From Chloroflexota bacterium (GTDB lineage: Bacteria; Chloroflexota; Chloroflexia; Thermomicrobiales; UBA6265), in the NCBI GenBank assembly GCA_023389575.1, contig JAEWEG010000045.1, positions 42,734 to 106,733 on the forward strand: DNA of 64,000 nt, given 5' to 3'. Of this stretch, positions 34,457 through 44,000 are shown piece after piece. Made by a program: the position numbers and the translations under genes. The notes beneath the pieces were generated by a model. That model was given only the letters and a program-made list of their open reading frames with translations. It ran no database searches and was not told the origin of the DNA. Within the stretch, counting starts at the first letter, position 1. Every line of letters starts with the position of its first letter.

Positions 34457-35344
34457 TCACGCCGCGATCACCCGGACCTCGACCGTGTCACCCGTAACCC
34501 GGGTTTCGTAGGCATGGAGCGGCGAGGTGGCCGGGCCGTGAATCACCTTGCCATCGCGCAGGTCGAACTCGCTTCCGTGCCATGGGCAGGTGACGCAGGT
34601 TCCATCCCGCTCGCCCTCGTCCATCGGGCCTCCGACATGCGTGCACGTGGCCGACGCGGCGTACACCTCGTTCCCCTGGCGAAGGACCACGAGCGGCTCT
34701 AGGTCGTCTTTCTCAACCCGCCCCAGCGCGCCGTCCTCGAAGTCGGCAAGCGCACCGATCGACACCCACTCCTCCGCCGGTTCTTCGAACGCCACGCGGC
34801 TTACCCCGATCCCGAGCCGGAACGAGAGCTCGCCGCCGATCATCCCGGACACGCTCGCCAGCATGAACCCGGCGGTGGAGAACAGGTGCGCCGGTCCCCG
34901 CGCATCCTTCGATCGCAGCATCCACGACACGCCATAGCTCGCGGTCGCCCAGACGTTCAGCACGGCATGGAGGGTGCCGAGCCGCCGGGGCGTCTCCATT
35001 TCCTGGAGGTCATGCCACTGGGCGACGCCCGTGATGGCCGCGCCGAGCGCCGAGACTGTTCCCAGCTTGAGGGTGAGGTCCGCCCCCTCTTCCATCCCGA
35101 GCAGGTCCAGCACCATACTGGACGTCCAGAACCCTATCGGCAGGTCGGTCATCATCGGGTGGAGTGGATGGCCGAGCCACGTGCCGTAGAGGGCGTCCTT
35201 CACCGCCGGATTGCCATCCTGGCCGAAGAGCGGATCGAAGGTGCCGTGCAGCCCTTCCGCCGCGTCATCCAGCCAGGGGAGCGAGTTCGCGAGACGTTCC
35301 GTGAGGTGAGTGAGATCGGGGAGAAGTGAACGGGGGATGGCCAT
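34457..35344 (-). CDS. DUF2231 membrane domain fused to Rieske [2Fe-2S] ferredoxin
   Basis: A 295-residue protein. Residues 50-190 form the four-helix DUF2231 domain (GHPLHPMMTDLPIGFW is its signature). Residues 190-295 form a Rieske domain with CTHVGG and CPWHGSEFDLRDG, the two Cys and two His cluster ligands. This fusion is common in Chloroflexota and actinobacteria and probably feeds electrons to or from a membrane partner. The ATG follows AAAGGAG. The terminator at 34425-34448 closes the gene. Confidence 0.9.
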   Translation of the reverse strand: MAIPRSLLPDLTHLTERLANSLPWLDDAAEGLHGTFDPLFGQDGNPAVKDALYGTWLGHPLHPMMTDLPIGFWTSSMVLDLLGMEEGADLTLKLGTVSALGAAITGVAQWHDLQEMETPRRLGTLHAVLNVWATASYGVSWMLRSKDARGPAHLFSTAGFMLASVSGMIGGELSFRLGIGVSRVAFEEPAEEWVSIGALADFEDGALGRVEKDDLEPLVVLRQGNEVYAASATCTHVGGPMDEGERDGTCVTCPWHGSEFDLRDGKVIHGPATSPLHAYETRVTGDTVEVRVIAA

Positions 35345-35551
35345 GTGAGTGGGCTCCTTTCCCAGTATTCTTCCGAGCTTTGGCCACCATCATTGTCCGT
35401 GGGCAAGGCAAAGTCAAACCGGAACGAGCCACCCGGCGGGGAATCATCAACCCCGCCTGGCCCCTCCGAAACGCCGCGCCGGCACCGGGCCGACGCTGCT
35501 CCTGGTGCTGTACGCTGCACCCAGCGAATCGATCACGGAGGGTCCCGAATC

Positions 35552-36445
35552 ATGCGAATTGGCTATCCCTGCATCAACCTGGCGCTCAAGCGATCGGCGT
35601 CGCGCACGTTCCGTCTCGCGTCCTACTCCGACGAGCGGGTCATCTCCACGATCGACTCCAACCTCGACACGCTGGAAGCCTATCTCGCCTGGAACGCCGA
35701 ACACGATATCCGGTTCTTCCGCCTCTCATCGGGCACCATCCCGCTGGCGTCCCACCCCATCATGACCTTCGACTGGCAAACCACATTCGCCGATCGGTTG
35801 CGGGAGATCGGAAAGACCATCCAGGGGCAGGGCACCCGGGTCAACGCGCACCCAGGCCAGTACACGCTCATCAACTCCAACCGCTCGGAAGTCGTCACCG
35901 CCAGCATCGGCGAACTGGTCTACCACGCGGAACTCCTCGACCTCATGGGCCTTGACACGACGAACAAGATCCAGATCCATGTCGGCGGCGTGTATGGAGA
36001 CAAACCGGCGGCGATCAGGAGGTTCATCGACACCTGGCGGGGACTGCCCGACATCGTCCAGCGTCGGCTGGTCATCGAAAACGACGAGCGGCACTACAGC
36101 ATGGCCGACACCCTGGCGATTCACGAGAAAACCGGGATACCGATCCTGTTCGATACCTTCCACCATTCCATCAGGAACAACGGCGAGTCGATCGAGGACG
36201 CGCTCGACCTTGTCGTCAGGACCTGGGATGGACATGGTCCACCCATGGTCGACTACAGCTCGCAGGACTCGTCGAAGCAACTCGGCGCGCACACCACCAG
36301 CATCGACCTCGACGATTTCGCCGAGGTCCTGCCGCTGTTCGTCCGCCACGACGCCGACGTGATGCTGGAAATCAAGGACAAGGAAGCGAGCGCGCTCCGG
36401 GCGATCGCCTTCGCCAACCCAACGCTGGCCCAGCAACCCGCCTGA
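35552..36445 (+). CDS. uvsE: UV damage endonuclease UvsE/UVDE
   Basis: A 297-residue TIM-barrel nuclease that nicks 5' to UV photoproducts and some abasic sites. It begins MRIGYPCINLALK, and the metal-binding residues lie in NAHPGQYTLINS, HVGGVYGDK, VIENDERHYS, ILFDTFHHSI and VMLEIKDKE. These match UVDE proteins well. The ATG at 35552 follows GGAGGG at 9 nt. A light-exposed or mutagen-stressed habitat is suggested. It is not in an operon with neighbouring genes. Confidence 0.92.
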   Translation: MRIGYPCINLALKRSASRTFRLASYSDERVISTIDSNLDTLEAYLAWNAEHDIRFFRLSSGTIPLASHPIMTFDWQTTFADRLREIGKTIQGQGTRVNAHPGQYTLINSNRSEVVTASIGELVYHAELLDLMGLDTTNKIQIHVGGVYGDKPAAIRRFIDTWRGLPDIVQRRLVIENDERHYSMADTLAIHEKTGIPILFDTFHHSIRNNGESIEDALDLVVRTWDGHGPPMVDYSSQDSSKQLGAHTTSIDLDDFAEVLPLFVRHDADVMLEIKDKEASALRAIAFANPTLAQQPA

Positions 36446-36571
36446 CCCGGATGTGACCAATGTGCCGGAATATCCCTACCCGAGACCGTACCTAAAGTGT
36501 TAGTAATGGTTGACATTCAGGTAACGACTGATCAGGGTTGACGCATCGGCAAACCGCATCAGGAGGGTCCC

Positions 36572-37105
36572 ATGTCATCGGCACACCACCTTTCCCCGGC
36601 CAGAACACACGTGTCACTGACCGTGAACGGCCACCAGCAAGAGGTCCTGGTGGAACCCCGGCGCACATTGATCGACGCCCTGCGCCACGACCTCGGCATG
36701 ACCGGCGGCAAGAAGGTCTGCGACATGGGCAACTGTGGCGCCTGCACCGTGATCGTGGACGGCAAGGCGATGTACAGCTGCCTCCTGCTCGCCGTCGACT
36801 GCGACGGCCGGGAGATCACCACCATCGAGGGCGTGGCGAACGGCAACGACCTCCATCCACTCCAGGAAGCATTCATCGAGGCTGACGCCTTCCAGTGCGG
36901 CTTCTGCACCTCCGGCCAGATCATGAGCCTGAAAGCCCTGCTCGACAGTCATCAGTCCCCTTCTGACGACCAGATCGAGCGAGCGGTGACCGGCAATATC
37001 TGCCGGTGCGGGGCATACCCGAACATCCAGAAGGCGGGCCGCATCGCCGCCGACCGGATGGCCGCGGCCCGAGCCGGAAGCGATTCCACTGGAGGTGCGT
37101 CATGA
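36572..37105 (+). CDS. [2Fe-2S] subunit of Mo-hydroxylase (CoxS-like)
   Basis: A 177-residue iron-sulfur subunit. The plant-type cluster cysteines are in KKVCDMGNCGACTV...YSC, and the second cluster in FQCGFCTSGQ and NICRCGAYP. It transfers electrons from the molybdenum site towards FAD. The ATG follows AGGAGGG. The next gene starts within its stop codon (ATGA overlap), so the operon 2Fe2S-Mo-FAD is coupled. Confidence 0.92.
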   Translation: MSSAHHLSPARTHVSLTVNGHQQEVLVEPRRTLIDALRHDLGMTGGKKVCDMGNCGACTVIVDGKAMYSCLLLAVDCDGREITTIEGVANGNDLHPLQEAFIEADAFQCGFCTSGQIMSLKALLDSHQSPSDDQIERAVTGNICRCGAYPNIQKAGRIAADRMAAARAGSDSTGGAS

Positions 37106-39411
37106 CCACCATCCGAGTCACCCAGTCCGAACAGGACGGCGAAGTCACCGTTGAAATGACCGAACTCGACGACGTTCAGACGTGGGGGGCGGACGCCCCG
37201 CTGGCGGTGGTCGGCAAGCCGGCCACGCGCCGTGAAGGGCGAGAGAAAGTCACCGGCCGGGCCCAGTACGCCTACGATGTGCGGCTTCCCGGCCAGTTGT
37301 ACGCCAGGGTCCTGCGCAGCCCGCATCCCCACGCCCGGATCAAACACATCGACATCTCGGCCGCCGAGGCGCTACCTGGTGTCCACGCCGTGCTCTGCGC
37401 CGCCAACACCGAGCCGATCGCCTGGTACGAGGACAGCTACATCTTCGACGAAACGCTCCGACTGGCCGGCGACGAGGTGGTGGCGGTTGCCGCCGAATCC
37501 GAGGAAATCGCCAACGACGCCCTGCGGCTGGTTCACGTCGAGTACGAACTATTGCCCCACGTCACCGAGGTCTCGCGGGCGCTGGCGGATGACGCGCCGC
37601 GGATCTGGGAAGACGGCAATATCGATGCCCCACCCGATGTCTATGACCGCGGCGACGCCGAGGCGGGGCTCCGGGCCGCGGACGTGGTGGTCGACGAGGT
37701 GTACGAGACGGCGGCCGCGCTCCACAACAGCCTCGAACCGCATGGCTGCACGGCATCCTGGGACGGCGACCGCCTGACGTTGTGGGACTCCACCCAGTCC
37801 GTCTTCACCGTGCGCGAGGAAGTCGCTCAGGCGCTTGGCCTGCCAGAACACCGCGTGCAGGTGATCAAGGAGCACATGGGTGGCGGTTTCGGCGCCAAAC
37901 AGATCTCCTGGAAGCAGGATGTGATCGCGGCCATGCTCTCCCGCAAGGCCGGGCGACCGGTCCAGTTGATGCTGGATCGCCAGGCCGAGAACCTGGCCGT
38001 GGGCAACCGCAACTCAACCCGCCAGCACGTTCGCCTTGGCGCGACGCGCGATGGCCGCCTCACCGCCATCTGGGCCGAGATCGAATCGGCGCGTGGCGCA
38101 TACGTCACGGGTGGCGAGGCCAGCGACGTGAGCGGCATGTACCAGACGCTCTACGCCTGCGAGAACGTCCACACCAGCCTCACCAGCGTGTTCATCAACG
38201 CGGGTCCGGCGGTGGCGTTCCGCGCGCCCGGCCACTGCGAGGCCGCGTTCGCCCTGGAACAGGCGATGGACGAACTCGCCGAGCGCCTCGGCATCGATCC
38301 GGTGGAACTGCGTCGCCGCAATTACTCGGGCGTCGACCAGTTGGAGGACAAGCCGTATTCCATTCCTGACGGCCTGAAGGCCTGCTACGACAAGGTCACC
38401 GAGGCATCAGGCTGGGATACCTACACCAAACCGGCGGTATCCGGCTCCAGGCGCCGGGGAATCGGGTTCGCCGCCCACGACTGGGTGGCGGGCGCGGGAA
38501 ATCCTCCCGGCTACGCCTGGATCGAGATGAACAGCGACGGCACCGTCGACGTGGTCACCGGCACCCAGGACATCGGCACCGGCACGCGCACCGGCCTCTC
38601 CCAGATCGCCGCCGAGGCGCTCGGCCTGCCGCTCGATGACATCACGTTTCACCTCGGGAACACGGGAACCGGACCGTACTCACCGGTGAGTTCGGGCAGC
38701 GCCACCCAGGCGACCATCGGACCCGCCATCCAGGTCGCGGCGAAGGAGGTCAGGGAGCAACTGCTCAAGATCGCCTCGACCCTGCTGGAAGCGCCCGTCG
38801 AGCGGCTGGACGTTCGCGATGGCGTGTTGTTGGTCGACGGCGATGCGCGAGCGGGCATGCCCGTCTCGAAGGTGATGGAGCAGGTGGCGCCCCACACCCT
38901 CCACGGGCAAGGCACCCGGCGACCGAATCCCGAGGATGTCGCGATCAAGAACTTCGGCGCGCAGGTAATCGAGGTCGAGGTCGACATCGAAACCGGCGAG
39001 GTCACGGTGCTCCGCGTCGTCACCGCTCACGACATCGGCCGGATCATCAATCCCACCCTCGTGGATAGCCAGATCATCGGCGGTATCACCCAGGGCCTCG
39101 GATTCGGGTTGTTCGAGGAGCGCCTGATCGATCACCGGCTTGGCCTCGTCCTGAATCCGAACATGGAGGACTACCTGGTCCCGACCATGGCCGACATTCC
39201 CGACATCGACCACGTCCATCTCAACCTTCCGGACACGAAGGCCAACACAACCGGCGCGAAGGGTGTCGGCGAACCTCCCCTCATCCCCACCGCCCCGGCG
39301 ATCGCCAACGCCATCCACGACGCGACCGGCGTCCGCATCCGGCAAGGACCGCTCAACCGCCAGCGCCTGCTCGACCATCTCGCCGCCCTGGCCGGAAAGG
39401 AAGCCTCATGA
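37102..39411 (+). CDS. Molybdopterin-binding subunit of xanthine dehydrogenase/aldehyde oxidase family
   Basis: A 769-residue large subunit. Cofactor motifs are GGGFGAKQ, AFRAPGHCEAAFA and QDIGTGTRTG; the catalytic glutamate is in TGAKGVGEPPLIPTAPA. A leader of about 45 residues (MTTIRVTQSEQDGEVTVEMT) precedes the first cofactor domain; its function is unclear. The neighbouring FAD subunit has four extra cysteines, as in PaoB and 4-hydroxybenzoyl-CoA reductase beta, so an aldehyde oxidase or aromatic hydroxylase role is more likely than xanthine oxidation. Overlaps both neighbours by 4 nt. Confidence 0.92.
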   Translation: MTTIRVTQSEQDGEVTVEMTELDDVQTWGADAPLAVVGKPATRREGREKVTGRAQYAYDVRLPGQLYARVLRSPHPHARIKHIDISAAEALPGVHAVLCAANTEPIAWYEDSYIFDETLRLAGDEVVAVAAESEEIANDALRLVHVEYELLPHVTEVSRALADDAPRIWEDGNIDAPPDVYDRGDAEAGLRAADVVVDEVYETAAALHNSLEPHGCTASWDGDRLTLWDSTQSVFTVREEVAQALGLPEHRVQVIKEHMGGGFGAKQISWKQDVIAAMLSRKAGRPVQLMLDRQAENLAVGNRNSTRQHVRLGATRDGRLTAIWAEIESARGAYVTGGEASDVSGMYQTLYACENVHTSLTSVFINAGPAVAFRAPGHCEAAFALEQAMDELAERLGIDPVELRRRNYSGVDQLEDKPYSIPDGLKACYDKVTEASGWDTYTKPAVSGSRRRGIGFAAHDWVAGAGNPPGYAWIEMNSDGTVDVVTGTQDIGTGTRTGLSQIAAEALGLPLDDITFHLGNTGTGPYSPVSSGSATQATIGPAIQVAAKEVREQLLKIASTLLEAPVERLDVRDGVLLVDGDARAGMPVSKVMEQVAPHTLHGQGTRRPNPEDVAIKNFGAQVIEVEVDIETGEVTVLRVVTAHDIGRIINPTLVDSQIIGGITQGLGFGLFEERLIDHRLGLVLNPNMEDYLVPTMADIPDIDHVHLNLPDTKANTTGAKGVGEPPLIPTAPAIANAIHDATGVRIRQGPLNRQRLLDHLAALAGKEAS

Positions 39412-40400
39412 GAGCGTTCGATTACCTGCGGCCAGCATCGCTGGACGAAGCGATTTCCCTGCTCGACACCGCCGCACCGGAAACCCGGCTCCTGGCCGGC
39501 GGAACCGACCTGCTGCCCCTGATGAAGCTCGATATCCACACCCCGGAACGCCTGATCGACATCAAGCGGCTGCCCGAACTGGACGACCGGATCGCCCCCA
39601 CCGCCGATGGCGGGCTGCGAATCGGCGCGTTGGCGACGCTCGACGACATCGAGGTGGACCCCACCATCGCGTCGACGTATCCGGCCCTGGCCCAGGCGGC
39701 CGGGCTCGCCGCCTCCCCGCAACTCCGGAACATGGCGACCATCGGCGGAAACCTGCTCCAGCGTTCGCGCTGCTGGTATTTCCGCCACGAGAACGTCCAG
39801 TGCTGGCTGAACGGCGGCGATGAGTGCTTCGCCCGCGACGGTGAAAGCCAGCACCACGCCCTGTTTGGCGACAGCCCCTGCGTGTCGTCCCATCCATCCG
39901 ACCCGGCGACCGCCCTGCTCGCCCTGGACGCCTCGGTGGTGATCGCCGGCGCCAACGGCTCGCGGACGATGCCGCTCTCTGAGTTATTCGCGCTACCTGA
40001 AGAGAACCGTCGACGCGAGACCACCCTGGCCGACGGCGAGGTCATCACCGCGATCGAATTGCCGGCGTCTGCGCCTGGCACCGCGAGTTCGTACCTGAAA
40101 GCCATGGAACGGAAGGTCTGGGCGTTCGCCCTGGCCGGCGTCGCCGCCCGACTCACGGTCGAGAACGACCGTGTCGCCGATGCCCGCCTGGTGCTGGGTG
40201 GCGTGGCTCCTATCCCCTGGCGCGTTCCCGAAGCCGAGCAAGCACTCATCGGCGAAACACCGGGCGCGGAGGCGTTCTCCAAAGCCGCCGAAATCGCGCT
40301 CGCCGGCGCGCGACCACTCTCGAAGAACGGCTACAAGGTGCCCCTGCTGCGCGGCCTCATTCCGCGCGCGCTCGACAAGGCAATGAGCCAACGGGGGTGA
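39408..40400 (+). CDS. FAD-binding Mo-hydroxylase subunit with extra [4Fe-4S] loop
   Basis: A 330-residue CoxM-like subunit with AGGTDLLPLMK and TIGGNLLQRSRCWYF. An insertion carries C122, C132, C140 and C158, the pattern of the additional [4Fe-4S] cluster of 4-hydroxybenzoyl-CoA reductase beta and PaoB. Electrons pass to or from FAD. No C-terminal fusion is present. It is the last gene of the three-gene operon. Confidence 0.92.
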   Translation: MRAFDYLRPASLDEAISLLDTAAPETRLLAGGTDLLPLMKLDIHTPERLIDIKRLPELDDRIAPTADGGLRIGALATLDDIEVDPTIASTYPALAQAAGLAASPQLRNMATIGGNLLQRSRCWYFRHENVQCWLNGGDECFARDGESQHHALFGDSPCVSSHPSDPATALLALDASVVIAGANGSRTMPLSELFALPEENRRRETTLADGEVITAIELPASAPGTASSYLKAMERKVWAFALAGVAARLTVENDRVADARLVLGGVAPIPWRVPEAEQALIGETPGAEAFSKAAEIALAGARPLSKNGYKVPLLRGLIPRALDKAMSQRG

Positions 40401-40469
40401 TGTAGAAGTTGACCTGGGACGCGGGCTACAATGCGAGGCTGCTTTTCGCCATCAGGAAAGGTACAGCCC

Positions 40470-41054
40470 GTGTCCCAGCCACCAAACTGGCACTTCCCGG
40501 TCAACGCCCCCACCCCGGTGAACGGTCCGATCAACGTCGTCCCATACGACCCCGCCTGGCCGGCCATGTACGAGCGCGAACGCCAGCGGATCGCCGGGGC
40601 GCTCGGCGACCGTGCCAGGGAAATCCACCACGTCGGCTCCACCTCGGTGCCCGGGCTGGCCGCCAAACCGATCATCGACATCCTGCTGGTGGTGGAGGAC
40701 TGCGCGAACGAAGCGGCCTATCTTTCCGATCTCGAACAGGCTGGGTACGTGCTTCGCATCCGCGAGCCGGACGAAGGTAACCCGCTCTTCCACGGAACCG
40801 AGCCACATCGCGTGTTCAAGGGCTCAGAGATCGACCTGAACCTCCACGTCTGGTCGCGAGGTTCCGGCGAGATCCAGCGTCACCTCGTCTTTCGCGACTG
40901 GCTCCGCGAACACGACGACGACCGCGATTTCTACCAGCGCGTCAAGCTCGACCTGGCGAACCGGCAATGGGACAATGTGCAGCAATACGCGGACGCCAAG
41001 ACCGACGTCATCATCGCCATCCGTGATCGCGCCCTCGCGGCCCGCGACACCTGA
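40470..41054 (+). CDS. GrpB family nucleotidyltransferase-like protein
   Basis: A 194-residue member of the GrpB/DUF2157-style group (PF04229 fold): VVPYDPAWPAMYERERQRI, HHVGSTSVPGLAAKPIIDILLVV with the nucleotidyltransferase-like GST and D-x-D, and HLVFRDWLREH. The fold suggests nucleotide transfer, but no reaction is established. The GTG at 40470 follows AGGAAAGG by 8 nt. It ends 4 nt before the stop of the convergent nuclease-helicase gene. Confidence 0.85.
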   Translation: MSQPPNWHFPVNAPTPVNGPINVVPYDPAWPAMYERERQRIAGALGDRAREIHHVGSTSVPGLAAKPIIDILLVVEDCANEAAYLSDLEQAGYVLRIREPDEGNPLFHGTEPHRVFKGSEIDLNLHVWSRGSGEIQRHLVFRDWLREHDDDRDFYQRVKLDLANRQWDNVQQYADAKTDVIIAIRDRALAARDT

Positions 41055-41058
41055 TCCG

Positions 41059-44000
41059 TCAGGAGGCCAGGTCCCCTGCCGTGCCGGGCATCTCGCGGGA
41101 AGGGTTTCCCCACACCTCCACATGCACGCCGTGGCGATCTCCTTCCCACAGCGGCACGGTGCAGGTCTGCCGGAGCAAGTTCTTCCATAGCTGGGCGTTG
41201 GCGAAGGTCTCCTCGTCCGAGCTGAACAGCTCGAACACCGACCGCGCCGCCACCAGCACCATCTTCTTCTTCGCCCGGCTCAGCGCCACCGTCAACCGGC
41301 GCGGGTCGAGCAGGAACTTCCCGGCCGCCAGCAGGTAGTCCCGGTCACTCTCGGTCGCGCCGATGAGGATCACGGTCCGCTCCCCGCCCTGGAACCGCTC
41401 GACAGTATCCACCGCCGAGTCGACGATCTCGTCGTTCTCGTCTCGCTCCGAGATCGCCCGGACCCGCTCCACGAACGCCGCCCGCTGGGCCCGGTGTGGA
41501 ACCACCACGCCCATCCCATCATGAACATCCAGATTGAGCCGATCGGGTTCGGCAAGCTCCGCCAGGATCGGCGCCATCAATTGAAGCTCGTACGGGTTGG
41601 AAAGCTGACTTGCGGCCTCGTCATGCACCACAACCGTCAATGGATGATGGGGATTCAGCACCGCGCGGATGAACGAGTCGCCTACGTCCACCTTTTCGAT
41701 CACGTCGCGCCGGTTCGAGTGGAAGGCAATCTGGTCCTTCACGTAAATCTGGTCGCGCAGGAACTCCGCCATGTCGGCATGCAGCCGGAAGCTCTCCTCG
41801 AACTGGATCAGCGGCGGATTCAGGGCCAGCAGCGTGAGGAACAGCGACTCATAGGTGCGGAACTCCTGGAATGTCCGCCGAGGTTCGCTCGACCAGTCGT
41901 TTTTCACGATCGGCGGCATCTGCCGGTGATCGCCCACCACGATGAGCTGCCCATCGCCAGCGAGCGGCAGGGCGGCCATGATCGCCTCCGGCAGGTTCAT
42001 CTGGGAGGCCTCGTCCAACACCAGGGCCTGGATGAATTCGTGCCCGAACAGCTCCTTCGAACTCCAATGATCCTTGACCAGGCCAAAGATCCCGCCCGGC
42101 GTCGACGCGACAACCGCCCACCGGTGCGACTCGATCCGGTCGACCGCCTTTTGCTCGCCCTTCTCGAGATCGCCATCCTTCGGAATCGCCGTGATGCCCG
42201 GCTGTACACTGCCGCGTGGCCGGTTTCGGAACAGCGGCACGTCCAGCAGACGAGGATCGAAGAAGCGCTGAAAGATTTCCGGATGGGACCGCGCCATGAC
42301 ACGGAGGTCTTCCTGCACGTCACGCACGTTGTGGAGCAGAACATCGATCGCGGCGTGCGTCTTGCACGAAATCACGATCCGGTAGTCCCGATTTCCCGCC
42401 ATCGCCGCCTGGATGCGAGCGAACAGCGCGAACGCCGTCGAAAAACTCTTGCCGGTTCCCGGAGGCCCCTGCACCAGCAGGACCGGCGAGGCGCTCTCGC
42501 CCGAAATGAACCGGCGCTTGCTCTGCTCGAACGAGACGCCGAACGCCCCCGCCTCGTGCAGGGCTTCCAGGCCGTCCAGGAACCATTGCTGGGCATCGAT
42601 GCTCGCGGGCGGAACCGCGATGTCCGCCCAATCCCTGTCCACCAGCAGGCGGTAAAGCCGGTTCGACCCGCCCGCGATCAACCCCTCGGTCACCTTGGAG
42701 GCCCAGTAGCCATTGAAGTCGTTCGGGTCGTCGTCCAGCGTGTACAGTTCGTCCGGGTTCAACGGGCTCAGCCGTGAGCCGAAGGCAAACCCCTTCATGC
42801 CAGAGCCACCCCGACTCCCGCTCATCTCAACCTCGGCGAACGCGCGAACCGCCTTGCCGTCCTTCCGCTCAACCACGATCTTCTTCAGCGTCACCCTGGG
42901 GCTGTACAGCATCTGCTTCGCGGTCGGCGTGAACGGCGTCCTTTCCGCCTCGGGCAACCGCTCATCGAAGGCGAACCGTGGTGAAAGCACCAGCATCGCG
43001 CCCTCCTTGATCGTCGACATCCGCAGCGCGGAGTCGAGATCACCCACGTCGCCCGGAACCTCGATCCGCAGGCGAAAGACCAGTCCCTCGTTCGTCCAGT
43101 TCGAAAGCTCTCGCTCGGCCTTCGAAAGGTTCAGCCGCTTGGCATCCGGCTTTCGCGCCCGAAAATCGGCTTCCTGCCGCGCACGCAGGGCCGACCGCTC
43201 GTGATGATCGCGGTTTTGCTCGGCCAGCCCCTCCGGCTGGTCTTCCTCCAGGTAGCGAACGAGCAGCGTTTGTCCGCGCAGCAGCCGTTGCTCCGGCGCC
43301 GCCTGTCGGTCGTTCTTCCACGCGCCCAGCTCCACATGCCGTTCGATCATCACGAATTCGTCGAGCGCATGGGCAAGCGTTGGCGCACGCTCGTCGAACT
43401 CCGCCAGGTCCGGAATCGTGAACGATGTGTGCGTCGTCTGCCGGTTGCCGGGGAAATCCCTGGCGATGTGCTCCATCGCCTCCAGCCGTCGCGCGTGGAA
43501 TCCCACCAGATGCTCCGTGGAGACAGCCCGGTACGCCTCGAACTCATCCTCCTCGCCCGCCTCGGGCTCCGGAAGGTCGTTCCAGGCCGCGTATGCGTAC
43601 TCCAAAGGGATCTGGCTGTTGAATCGCGACCGGCTGGTGTACCAGTCGACCTTGCCCTGTCCGTCCGGAGCGTCGCTGTCCAGTCGCCCGATGTAGTCGA
43701 ACATCCGGTGCCGGAACATCGCGCGATACGGCGTTCCGCTGTTCCAGTCGAATTTGAGGAATGTCGCGACCGATTGCAGCGACTGGCATACCATCGGGTA
43801 GTTGCGATGCTCCCGAATTTGGGTATCGAGATGCGAGGCAACCGGCGAATCGAACGCCGCCATCTGCGTGACGAAGTCATACAGCGCGGTGGCTCCGAGG
43901 ATGCTGGTGGCATGCCGCCCAAACGCGTCGAGCAGTACCCGCTGCGCGAAATCGTTGATGAACACCAGGTGAATCGGCGCCCTCGGCTCCCCATCCGCGT

